Shown here: positions 1 through 7,026 of the stretch, piece after piece
How the letters are laid out: every line of letters starts with the position of its first letter
Numbering within the stretch: the first letter of the stretch is position 1
Assembly: GCA_016795035.1 (NCBI GenBank)
Contig: JAEUIT010000031.1
Location: 99,903-163,902 of the forward strand
From: Phycisphaerae bacterium
GTDB lineage: Bacteria; Planctomycetota; Phycisphaerae; Phycisphaerales; SM1A02
Length of the DNA stretch: 64,000 bases
Reading direction: 5' to 3'
Position numbers and translations under genes: made by a program
Notes under the pieces: generated by a model
The model's database searches: none
What the model saw: only the letters and a program-made list of their open reading frames with translations
Told to the model about the DNA's origin: nothing

Positions 1-149
1 GTCGGCGACGGCGGTGGCGTGGCGCTTCCGCCTGTGAATCGGGTCATGGCCGGATGTATACACGATGCGCCGCGGCGGCCGTGCGGGCGGCGCCCCGGCC
101 CGTCGCGCGGGAAGACCCGCCGCGCCCGACCGTGTGTCGGGCCTGCGGC

Positions 150-188
150 AAAAATGAACGAGACCAGCACCGGGTGCCGGTCTCGTCA
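150..188 (-). terminator. Rho-independent terminator of tRNA-Ile
   Basis: Read on the minus strand just after the tRNA, a hairpin pairs ACGAGACC with GGTCTCGT and continues into GGCACC/GGTGC, followed by TCATTTTT. Stem plus T-rich tail is the classic intrinsic terminator layout. A second short hairpin (gcccgac/gtcgggc, about 124-142) lies further on. Confidence 0.75.
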
Positions 189-189
189 G

Positions 190-263
190 TGCGCGAGAAA
201 GGACTCGAACCTTCGACCTCACCCTTATCAGGGGTGTGCTCTAGCCAGCTGAGCTACTCGCGC
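190..263 (-). tRNA. tRNA-Ile (GAT anticodon)
   Basis: The minus strand folds into a full cloverleaf: acceptor stem GCGCGAG/CTCGCGC, D stem GCTC/GAGC, anticodon stem CACCC/GGGTG with loop CTGATAA (anticodon GAT), and T stem with TTCGAGT loop. The discriminator base is A at 190. The 3' CCA is not encoded, so it must be added after transcription. GAT reads the ATC and ATT isoleucine codons. This is a lone tRNA and not part of an rRNA spacer. Confidence 0.95.
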
Positions 264-316
264 GAGGCAGCGAGGCACAGGCCGACGCAACGGCCGGTGC
301 CCGCGAAGGATCGGAG

Positions 317-345
317 AGGGTAGCAGAAGGCCCAGCGGCTGCCAA
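317..345 (-). promoter_or_regulatory. Sigma-70-like promoter of tRNA-Ile
   Basis: On the minus strand TTGGCA (345-340) and TACCCT (322-317) are separated by 17 nt, a good -35/-10 pair located about 55 nt before the 5' end of the tRNA. The spacing is seen directly; the function is inferred. Confidence 0.55.
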
Positions 346-390
346 GCGGTGGGATGGTGCGCAGTGGTCTGGCCACGTCGCGGGTGTCGC

Positions 391-1377
391 TCAGGAGCCG
401 ACCAACTGGCCCGTTACCGGCTCCACCAGGTCCTTGATGGCGACGACGCCGGTCGCGCGGCCGGTCGTCGCGTCGCCGACGAGGGCCAGGCGGACCCGCC
501 GGCCGCGCATCGCGCGAAGCGCCGTCAGCGTCGACTCGGCCGGCTTGAAGAACATCGGCTTCGCCATGAGCGCCGACGTCAGGGCGGTCGGCTGGAGGAT
601 CGCGTCCAGTGCGGTCAGGACTCCGACCACGCGCCCGGTCGCGTCGACCACGGGGAGGCGACTCACGAACGCCCTCCGCAGGATGGCCGCGCGCTCGTCG
701 CCGCGGGCCTCGAGCGGCACGGTCGCCACCTTCGCCCAGGGCGTCATCTCCCCTTCGACCGTCCGACCGCGGAGCGTGAGCGCCCGCTCGGCGAGACCGG
801 TCTGCGACTCGCTCAGGACGCCCCCGCGCACGCCTTCCTTGATCAGTCGGTTGATGCGCTGGCGCGGTTCGTCGAGGTCGCGCGGCGGGGCGCCGCCGAG
901 TACGCGGCGCACGAGCCCGCCGATCGCGACGACCGTCGGCACGAGGAGCGTGGCGGTGAGAAGCCATCGCCACGCGCGGAGATACGCGGCGAACGCATAC
1001 GTCCAACGGTTCGCATGGGTCCGGAAGAGGTCCTTCGGAAGCGTTTCACCGAGGATGAACGTGAGGGGAAGCAGCAACGCGGTGTTGATGACGACCGCCG
1101 CGAGCGGGCCCACCGCGTAGAGCTCGAGCACCGCCGCGATGCCGATGCCGGAGATGTAGTGCGCGATGTTGTTGCCGACGAGCAACGTGGAGATGACGCG
1201 ATCGGGGCGACGAAGCTCGCGGTCGAGCAGCAACGCGGAGCGCTCGCGCCGACCGACGCGCACGCTGAGCCCGATCCGATTGAGCGTGTACACGCCGATC
1301 TCGATGCCCGAGAAGAGCGCGCTCAGGCCGACGCCGAGCAGGGCGAGCCCGATCCAAAGGAGAAGTTCGAGCGTCAC
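391..1377 (-). CDS. CNNM-domain/CBS-pair membrane transporter (short HlyC/CorC-family paralogue)
   Basis: This 328-residue protein starts with a CNNM (DUF21) domain of about four membrane segments, including the family-typical stretch GETLPKDLF, and ends in a degenerate CBS pair. Family members are linked to divalent cation (Mg/Co) efflux or homeostasis in the inner membrane. The start is GTG at 1377, which overlaps the stop of the upstream paralogue as GTGA, so translation is probably coupled. Unlike its neighbour it has no C-terminal CorC_HlyC domain. It is the last gene of the minus-strand operon that begins at 4888. Substrate is not deducible from sequence. Confidence 0.85.
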   Translation of the reverse strand: MTLELLLWIGLALLGVGLSALFSGIEIGVYTLNRIGLSVRVGRRERSALLLDRELRRPDRVISTLLVGNNIAHYISGIGIAAVLELYAVGPLAAVVINTALLLPLTFILGETLPKDLFRTHANRWTYAFAAYLRAWRWLLTATLLVPTVVAIGGLVRRVLGGAPPRDLDEPRQRINRLIKEGVRGGVLSESQTGLAERALTLRGRTVEGEMTPWAKVATVPLEARGDERAAILRRAFVSRLPVVDATGRVVGVLTALDAILQPTALTSALMAKPMFFKPAESTLTALRAMRGRRVRLALVGDATTGRATGVVAIKDLVEPVTGQLVGS

Positions 1378-2654
1378 GACGCTTCCCCTTCCCCGCCGCG
1401 ATCTTCCTCGAGCCGCACGCGCACGCGACGCACGCGCATGCCGACGACATCCTCCACTTCGAGCCGCAGGTTCGCGAGCGTGACGACGTCGCCCTTCACG
1501 GCCGGACGTCCGAGGCGCTCGAGCACCAGTCCGCCGAGCGTGCTCGCGCTCGTCGTCGCGAGCTCGGAGCCGAACGCGTCGGCCCAGCGTTTCAGGTTCA
1601 TGTCGCCGGCGACGATCCACGCGCCCGCCGCAACCTGCGTCGGCGGCGCCTCGGGCACCTCTTCGGGGCTCACGATGTCGCCGACGACCTCCTCGACACA
1701 ATCCTCCATCGCCACGACGCCGGCCGTGCCGCCGTACTCGTCGACCACGATCGCGAGATCGGAGCGCGACGCGCGACACGACTCGAGGAGCTGCTCCGCC
1801 GTCGCGAGGTCGGGCACGAAACGCGGAGTGCGCACGTGGTCGAGGAGCGGCGCCGCGGCGCCGCGGGTGTCGAGGAGATAGCGTTTCACCTGGAGGAAGC
1901 CGACGACGTCGTCGATGCCCTTCCCCATGACCGGCAAGCGCGTGAGCCGGCGCGTCGCCGCAAGCTCGGCGACTTCGCCGCGCGTGGCGGAGGCGTCGAT
2001 CCACGCCATGTCGACGCGCGGCGTCATTACGTCGCGCACGCGAAGCGATCGCAGCGCGAACACGCCGCGCAGGATGCGCTGCTCGTCGGCATCGATCACG
2101 CCGGCCACGCCCGATTGGGCGAGCAGCGCCTCGAGCTCCTCGGCCGAGAGGCGCGGCGGCGCCTCGCCCGGCGACGTGAGCCGCGAGAGCGGTGCAACGA
2201 CGAGTCGGTCGAGCGAGCGTCGGATCGGTCGGATCGCGCGGTGCACGAGGGCCAGCGGCGGCGCGATGAGCTGCGTCGCCCGAAGGCGCAGGCTGTCGGC
2301 GAGAAGCTTGGGCACGACCTCGCCGCCGAGGACGACGATGAGGAGCGTGGCGGCGCCGTAGAGGACGCTCGCGAGCGGGCCGAACGACGCCTTCGCGAGG
2401 ACGACCGAGCAGATCACGAAGTAGACCGTGTTCACGGTCATGTTCGAGAGAAGGATAGTGATGAGGAGTTGGCGCTCGTCCGAGAGGAGGCCGTCCACCG
2501 CGCGTGCCGTCGCCGGCGCCGTCTTGCGCAGCGCCGCACGGTCCGCGGCGCTCAGGCCGAAGAGCGCGGTCTCCGACGACGAGAAAAACGCGCTCGCGAT
2601 GATGAGCGGCGGCACGAGCGAGGCAAGCGCTATTTCGGCGGGGCCGAACTCCAT
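1374..2654 (-). CDS. HlyC/CorC-family transporter with CNNM, CBS and CorC_HlyC domains
   Basis: The 426-residue protein has the full family architecture: an N-terminal CNNM membrane domain (FFSSSETALFGLS near residues 23-35, VLGGEVVPKLLADS), a CBS pair starting at RDVMTPR with the hallmark DEYGGTAGVVAMEDCVEEVVGDI-like segment, and a C-terminal CorC_HlyC domain. Relatives are inner-membrane proteins connected with magnesium/cobalt homeostasis. It starts 7 bp after the stop of hscB and overlaps the next paralogue by 4 bp, so the two CNNM proteins may form a hetero-oligomer; that last point is inference. Confidence 0.9.
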   Translation of the reverse strand: MEFGPAEIALASLVPPLIIASAFFSSSETALFGLSAADRAALRKTAPATARAVDGLLSDERQLLITILLSNMTVNTVYFVICSVVLAKASFGPLASVLYGAATLLIVVLGGEVVPKLLADSLRLRATQLIAPPLALVHRAIRPIRRSLDRLVVAPLSRLTSPGEAPPRLSAEELEALLAQSGVAGVIDADEQRILRGVFALRSLRVRDVMTPRVDMAWIDASATRGEVAELAATRRLTRLPVMGKGIDDVVGFLQVKRYLLDTRGAAAPLLDHVRTPRFVPDLATAEQLLESCRASRSDLAIVVDEYGGTAGVVAMEDCVEEVVGDIVSPEEVPEAPPTQVAAGAWIVAGDMNLKRWADAFGSELATTSASTLGGLVLERLGRPAVKGDVVTLANLRLEVEDVVGMRVRRVRVRLEEDRGGEGEAS

Positions 2655-2661
2655 GCGTCCC

Positions 2662-3192
2662 CTATCGATCGGCTATCCGCTCGAGAATCCGTTCGACGTA
2701 ACGCAACGCCGCGAGATCCTGTCGTGCGGCCTGGGCTTCGGCGGGCGTCGAGATCGGCGCGTCGAGCCGCGCCGCGAGCGCCGCGAGCAGGTCGACGCGC
2801 CGGGCGTCGGCCTCGGACCGCACCTCCGCGATCCGCGCCTCGTCGCGCGCCGCGATCGCCTCGTCGAGCGCCTCGCGCGTCTCCATCATCTCCATCAGGA
2901 AGGCCGGCGCGAGCGCGTCGCCCGGAAGCGGACGCGAGCCGGCCAGCGCGAGAAGCGCTTCCGCGCGCAGCAACGGGGACTGCAGCGTCCGGAAGGCCGC
3001 GTTGATCTCGGCGGAGCGTCGCGACGCTTCGGCTTGGCGAACGGGGTCGGTGCCCGCGCGATCGGGATGGCACTCGGCGAGCAGGCGAACGAGTCGCGGC
3101 CGAAGGGCTGCAACGTCGAGCGAGAAGGACCGCGCGATGCCGAACGTGGCGAACGGATCGCTCACGCCGCCGTCATTCGCTGGTTGCGACAC
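2662..3192 (-). CDS. hscB: Fe-S assembly co-chaperone HscB
   Basis: A J-domain of about 80 residues carries the HPD tripeptide (residues 42-44, ECHPDRAG), and the C-terminal three-helix HscB domain contains the family signature FLMEMMETREAL. HscB delivers the scaffold IscU to HscA for iron-sulphur cluster transfer. Length (176 aa) is normal. The ATG at 3192 overlaps the upstream ATPase gene by 20 bp; a GTG at 3165 (VSDPFATFG) lies 7 bp after that stop and is a plausible alternative start. No iscU or hscA is in the window, so hscB is detached from its usual cluster. Confidence 0.88.
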   Translation of the reverse strand: MSQPANDGGVSDPFATFGIARSFSLDVAALRPRLVRLLAECHPDRAGTDPVRQAEASRRSAEINAAFRTLQSPLLRAEALLALAGSRPLPGDALAPAFLMEMMETREALDEAIAARDEARIAEVRSEADARRVDLLAALAARLDAPISTPAEAQAARQDLAALRYVERILERIADR

Positions 3193-4888
3193 GATCGATC
3201 TCCTCGACGCACGTGAGGCCCTGCGCGACGAGCTGGTAGCCGTACTGCTGCAGGCTCATGAAGAGCCCCTGCGAGAGCACGCTGCGGATCTCGGAGATCG
3301 TCGGCTTCTTGAGGACGACGTCGCGAAGCTGATCGTTGAACTCGAGCAGTTCGAAGAGCGCGCGACGACCGACGAATCCGGTGCCGAGGCACATCGTGCA
3401 CGCCTGCGGCGAGTAGATGCGCGCCACGCCTTCGATCGAGCGCCCCATGCGCATCGTCTGCGCCGGCGTCGGCACGATCCCCTTCTTGCAGTTGTCGCAG
3501 AGGAGCCGGATGAGGCGCTGCGCGATGATGAGGTTGATGGCGTTCGCGACGAGGTACGACTCGACGCCGAGATCGAGCAGTCGGAAGATCGCGCCGATCG
3601 AGTCCTTCGAGTGCACCGTCGAATAGACGAGGTGGCCGGTCATCGCGGCCTGCATCGCGACGTTCGCCGTCTCGATGTCGCGGATCTCGCCGACGAAGAT
3701 CACGTCGGGATCCTGGCGCAGCACGCTGCGCAGGATCGTCGCGAACGTGTGCCCCTGCTTGTGGTCGATCGGGATCTGCGTGCAGCCCTCGAGGTGATAC
3801 TCGACCGGGTCCTCGATCGTGATCGCGTTGCGCTGCTCGACGTCGATCTCGCGGAGGCACGAGTAGAGCGAGGTCGTCTTGCCCGAGCCGGTCGGGCCGC
3901 ACGCGAGCAGCATGCCTGCGTCTTTCGTCGCGATGAGGCGCAGCCGCTCGTACATCCAGGGCACGAGACCGAGCTCGTGCAGGCGGCTCGGCGCGTTGGC
4001 GCTGTCGAGCACGCGGATGACAAGCTTCTGGCCGTGCACGCTCGGCGTGAGGCTCACGCGATAGTCGACGCGTCGCCCCTTCACCGACACGGAGAAGTGG
4101 CCGTCCTGCACGATCGCCTTCTGCGTCGTATCGATCTGGCAGAGGATCTTCACCACGCCTAACACACGCTTCGAGATCTGCGGCGCGAGCTCGACGGCGG
4201 TCACCATGAAGCCGTCGACGCGCAGGCGCACGACCGCGCGGTCGACGCGCTGCTCCATGTGGAGGTCCGTCGCGCGCGAGCGGAAGCATGCGAGAAGGAG
4301 CAGCCGGAAGATGCGGATGGACTCGCCCGCGTCCTCGTCGCGGCCGGCCTCGACCCCCGAGCTCGTCGCGCCGTGCACGGTCACGCCGCGCGAGTCGACG
4401 AGCGCGATCTCGTGCTCGCTGAACGGCTTCTCGTGCGCCGAGTCGATGATCTCGCGGAGCTTCCGTTCGTAGTCGGTCTGCACGTTGCCGGCGGCGACCT
4501 CGGAGAGATCGACGTCGATCGTCTGCTGGTTGTACGCGCGCTTGCGGGCCATCTCCGCGACGGCGGAGTAGTCGGGCGTCTGCCGCTTCGGGGTCGCCGC
4601 GTCTTCAGGGGAGATGTAGCGGATCTCGAGCGCGCCGGCCTTGACGATGTCACCGTGTTTCAGCTTCGCTTCCGCGACCCTGTTGCCGTTGACCTTCGTG
4701 CCGTTGCGACTCCCGAGATCGCGGAGCCGCCAGCCCTCGCCGTAGCGCTCGATGATCGCGTGGTTGCGGGAGAGGCCGTCGTCCGCCGACTGAATCGTGT
4801 TGTCGGGAAGTCGACCGATCGAAACCGGCGAGTCCTCGAGTTCGATCCGCTTGTTGCCCTGCGGCGACTTGATCTCAAGAAACGGCAT
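3173..4888 (-). CDS. FHA-domain-fused GspE/PilB-type secretion ATPase
   Basis: The 571-residue protein begins with an FHA phosphothreonine-binding domain (about 1-95; SIGR at 23-26, LSRNH, GSRNGTKVNG) and continues as a type II secretion/type IV pilus assembly ATPase: Walker A GPTGSGKT at 331-338, Walker B/Asp region DPDVIFVGEIRD at 393-404, and a zinc-binding C4 motif with Cys464, Cys467, Cys497 and Cys500. The usual N1/N2 domains of PilB are replaced by the FHA domain, which suggests control by a Ser/Thr kinase. ATPases of this kind power pilus or secretin machines at the inner membrane. It heads the operon and its -10 box is only 9 nt before the ATG, so the transcript may be leaderless. 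Confidence 0.88.
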   Translation of the reverse strand: MPFLEIKSPQGNKRIELEDSPVSIGRLPDNTIQSADDGLSRNHAIIERYGEGWRLRDLGSRNGTKVNGNRVAEAKLKHGDIVKAGALEIRYISPEDAATPKRQTPDYSAVAEMARKRAYNQQTIDVDLSEVAAGNVQTDYERKLREIIDSAHEKPFSEHEIALVDSRGVTVHGATSSGVEAGRDEDAGESIRIFRLLLLACFRSRATDLHMEQRVDRAVVRLRVDGFMVTAVELAPQISKRVLGVVKILCQIDTTQKAIVQDGHFSVSVKGRRVDYRVSLTPSVHGQKLVIRVLDSANAPSRLHELGLVPWMYERLRLIATKDAGMLLACGPTGSGKTTSLYSCLREIDVEQRNAITIEDPVEYHLEGCTQIPIDHKQGHTFATILRSVLRQDPDVIFVGEIRDIETANVAMQAAMTGHLVYSTVHSKDSIGAIFRLLDLGVESYLVANAINLIIAQRLIRLLCDNCKKGIVPTPAQTMRMGRSIEGVARIYSPQACTMCLGTGFVGRRALFELLEFNDQLRDVVLKKPTISEIRSVLSQGLFMSLQQYGYQLVAQGLTCVEEIDRVATSE

Positions 4889-4897
4889 GCGGTGTCG

Positions 4898-4903
4898 AGT
4901 TTA
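4898..4903 (-). promoter_or_regulatory. -10 box TAAACT next to the start of the FHA-ATPase gene
   Basis: TAAACT on the minus strand lies 9 nt before the ATG at 4888, leaving almost no room for a 5' leader or a ribosome binding site. It is one of ten such boxes in the window. Confidence 0.45.
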
Positions 4904-4913
4904 CTGGAACGAA

Positions 4914-4942
4914 AAGCGGCGACCGAACGTCGGTCGCCGCTT
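4914..4942 (-). terminator. Intrinsic terminator downstream of the glycine-rich RRM gene
   Basis: An 11-bp perfect stem (AAGCGGCGACC/GGTCGCCGCTT) with a 7-nt loop is followed on the minus strand by TTCGTT. It lies about 120 nt past the stop at 5061 and right before the next gene's -10 box. Confidence 0.7.
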
Positions 4943-5060
4943 GGTCATGTTCATACGTTGTCGAGCGGTGAACCATCGGCTGAAACGCCGAAGGTTGTTA
5001 CGCGCGGCGGTCGCCCATCGGGGTCGCCCATCGGGGTCACCGATCGGGGGACGCAGGGAA

Positions 5061-5519
5061 TCACCAGCCGTCGTCGTCGCGACGCTTGCGATCACCCTTG
5101 AAGCCGCGATCGCGATCGCCACGGCCGGGCTTGCCACCAAAGCCGCCCTTGCCGCCGAAGCCGCCACCACCGCCACCGCCGCCGCCACCACCACCGCCGC
5201 GACCATAGCCGCCGCCGTCGCGCGGGCCACCGCCGCCGCCGCCACCACCACCGAAGCCGCCACCGGGGCGCGGAGCCTTCGGCTGCGCCTCGTTCACGAC
5301 GAGCGGGCGACCTTCGAGGTCCTTGCCGTTCATGCCAGCGATCGCGGCCGCGCCTGCTTCCTTACTTCCCATCGTGACGAAGCCGAAGCCGCGCGAGCGA
5401 CCGGTTTCGCGATCGGTGCCGATGAACACATCGAGCACCTCGCCGTACGCGCTGAAGGCCTCACGAAGGGCAGCATCAGTCGTGCGGTAACTCAGATTGC
5501 CAACATAAAGCTTGAACAC
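5061..5519 (-). CDS. Single-RRM, glycine-rich RNA-binding protein
   Basis: About 80 residues of RNA recognition motif carry RNP2 (LYVGNL) and RNP1 (RGFGFVTM), followed by a flexible Gly/Arg-rich tail (FGG and RGG-like repeats) and a basic end. The layout equals that of cyanobacterial Rbp and plant glycine-rich cold-responsive proteins, which bind single-stranded RNA and act as RNA chaperones. GTG at 5519 is preferred because AAAGGA sits 8-12 nt before it and because the RRM begins directly there; the open frame continues upstream without RRM content. Length about 152 aa. The tail is encoded by ggc/gcc runs, so its exact length is prone to sequencing error. Confidence 0.85.
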   Translation of the reverse strand: MFKLYVGNLSYRTTDAALREAFSAYGEVLDVFIGTDRETGRSRGFGFVTMGSKEAGAAAIAGMNGKDLEGRPLVVNEAQPKAPRPGGGFGGGGGGGGGPRDGGGYGRGGGGGGGGGGGGGFGGKGGFGGKPGRGDRDRGFKGDRKRRDDDGW

Positions 5520-5806
5520 GAAGTCGTCCTTTCCGGCCCGAGCAGAAGACGACTCCGTCGCACGTTCATCTGCCGATGCCTCACCATACCTGAGCCAATC
5601 CCGAGCCAATCCCCGAGACAATCCCGAGATTGGCAGCCACTGCGAAGCGCGCTGGCATTCGCTCGATCCTCGCGCGATGCGAGGGCGAGTTGGCCCGGAG
5701 TGTAGCGAGGCCCGGAGAGGTGCGGAAGGCAGTCGCGCAGCAAGACGCCGCGAGCCGCGTCGGCTCGTTGGTCAGGATCCGAGGCGGGCAGCGCGCGTGC
5801 GGCGCG

Positions 5807-6517
5807 TCACCCTGCCGCGGGAGTTGGGGGCGGCGAACTGCCGTCGCCACTGGGGCGCTTCGGCGTCGCGAGCTTGGTGGCCTTCGGGCGAGCGGGCGTC
5901 GCGGGCGCGGGTGCCGGGGTCGCCGGGGTGGCCGCGGATGCGGTTCGAGCGACCGGCGCGGCGGCAGGCCGGGCGACGGGCCGCGAGTCTGAAGCCGCCG
6001 GACGAAGCGGCGCGGCGGCGGGCTTCGGCGTTGCCGACGGAGGGACTGGACGCGCGGGCGTCGGCGCCGAGGCGGGCGCTTGCGGCGAGCTGGCGGCCGA
6101 TCCCGTTGCGGGCCCCCCGCTCGACGGAGCCGGACCCGAACCGCCCGTCGCGGAGCGTCGCGGGTTGCGGGTCACGCGACCGCGCGGGTCACCCACGCGA
6201 TACATGCGCGGACCGAACGGCCCGTTGCGCACGAGATCGGCCTTCGAGATGGGTTCCGGGGCGCCCGACTTCTTCTTCTTCACCGCTTCATTGACGACGA
6301 GCGTTCGGCCCATGAGCCGCTTGCCCTGCATCGCCTTGACCGCGGCGCGGCCGAGTTCCGGATCGCGAATCATGACGATGCCGAAGCCCTTCGCTCGGTT
6401 CGTCTTGGGATCGAGGGGGATGACGAGGTCTTCGATCGGCGCGTACACCGCGAAAAGCTCGCGGAGCTGCTCGACCTTCACCTTGTAATCCAGATTGCCG
6501 ACGTAGATCTTGAACAT
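5807..6517 (-). CDS. Single-RRM protein with Pro/Ala-rich disordered tail
   Basis: Residues 1-80 form an RRM (RNP2 IYVGNL, RNP1 KGFGIVMI), closely parallel to the neighbouring glycine-rich protein, so the two look like a tandem duplication. The remaining 150 residues are rich in Pro, Ala, Ser and Thr (repeated AP, PAP and TPA) and should be disordered. RNA binding is supported by the RNP motifs; the target is unknown. No obvious Shine-Dalgarno element is close to the ATG at 6517. Confidence 0.82.
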   Translation of the reverse strand: MFKIYVGNLDYKVKVEQLRELFAVYAPIEDLVIPLDPKTNRAKGFGIVMIRDPELGRAAVKAMQGKRLMGRTLVVNEAVKKKKSGAPEPISKADLVRNGPFGPRMYRVGDPRGRVTRNPRRSATGGSGPAPSSGGPATGSAASSPQAPASAPTPARPVPPSATPKPAAAPLRPAASDSRPVARPAAAPVARTASAATPATPAPAPATPARPKATKLATPKRPSGDGSSPPPTPAAG

Positions 6518-6864
6518 GAGCGCGGAGTCCCGAACGACTACTCCCCCATACGAGACGCCCCAGCACGCATTGACCTGCCTGACCGATCAGCGAGAGCACT
6601 GCGAGGTCACGGTGACGTCACCAATGGCGACTGCTCCATGAGGCAAGCGCCGTGCTCTGACTAACTCCCGCCAACGATCGCGGAAGGTTCTGTAAACGCG
6701 ATGCGACAGGCGGTCAAACCGCCCCCTCTCTGACGGACCGCCGGTCGCACGAGGACAGACTACCGAAGTTCGCACGTCGCGTGGCGGCGCGAACGGCGAG
6801 AAGTGACGAATTCGCCGGACCGACGAACGTCGGAGAATCTTTCAGGTTGACGCTCGGATCGTCT
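6518..6864. other. Intergenic gap between cbb3 operon end and RRM gene
   Basis: About 350 bp without a supported gene. A small palindrome (ccgac-gaac-gtcgg near 6819-6832) lies downstream of ccoS but lacks a T-run, so it is only a weak terminator candidate. The rest presumably holds the promoter of the RRM gene; I see no convincing boxes. Confidence 0.5.
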
Positions 6865-7026
6865 TCACGAACGGCGAACGGGCGTGTCGTCGTCGTCGAG
6901 CAGCATGCGCTTCGGCGGCGTGTCGAGATCCTCGAACTGATCCCGCTTGGCCGCCCAGATGAAGGCGAGGACGGCGGCGACCGCCACGACGAGCGCGACC
7001 GGGAGTGCGATGAAGATCCCTTCCAT
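6865..7026 (-). CDS. ccoS: cbb3-type oxidase assembly protein CcoS
   Basis: A 53-residue protein with one N-terminal membrane helix (residues 4-25) followed by WAAKRDQFEDLDTPPKRML, the typical CcoS signature in which a polar tail begins with K-x-x-Q-F-D/E-D-L. CcoS is needed for cofactor insertion into the cbb3 oxidase. Its ATG overlaps the ccoI stop as ATGA, and it is the last gene of the operon. Confidence 0.9.
   Translation of the reverse strand: MEGIFIALPVALVVAVAAVLAFIWAAKRDQFEDLDTPPKRMLLDDDDTPVRRS

Noticed and set aside
19..323. Short open frames over the tRNA
   Set aside because: They overlap the tRNA and its terminator and have no coding character.
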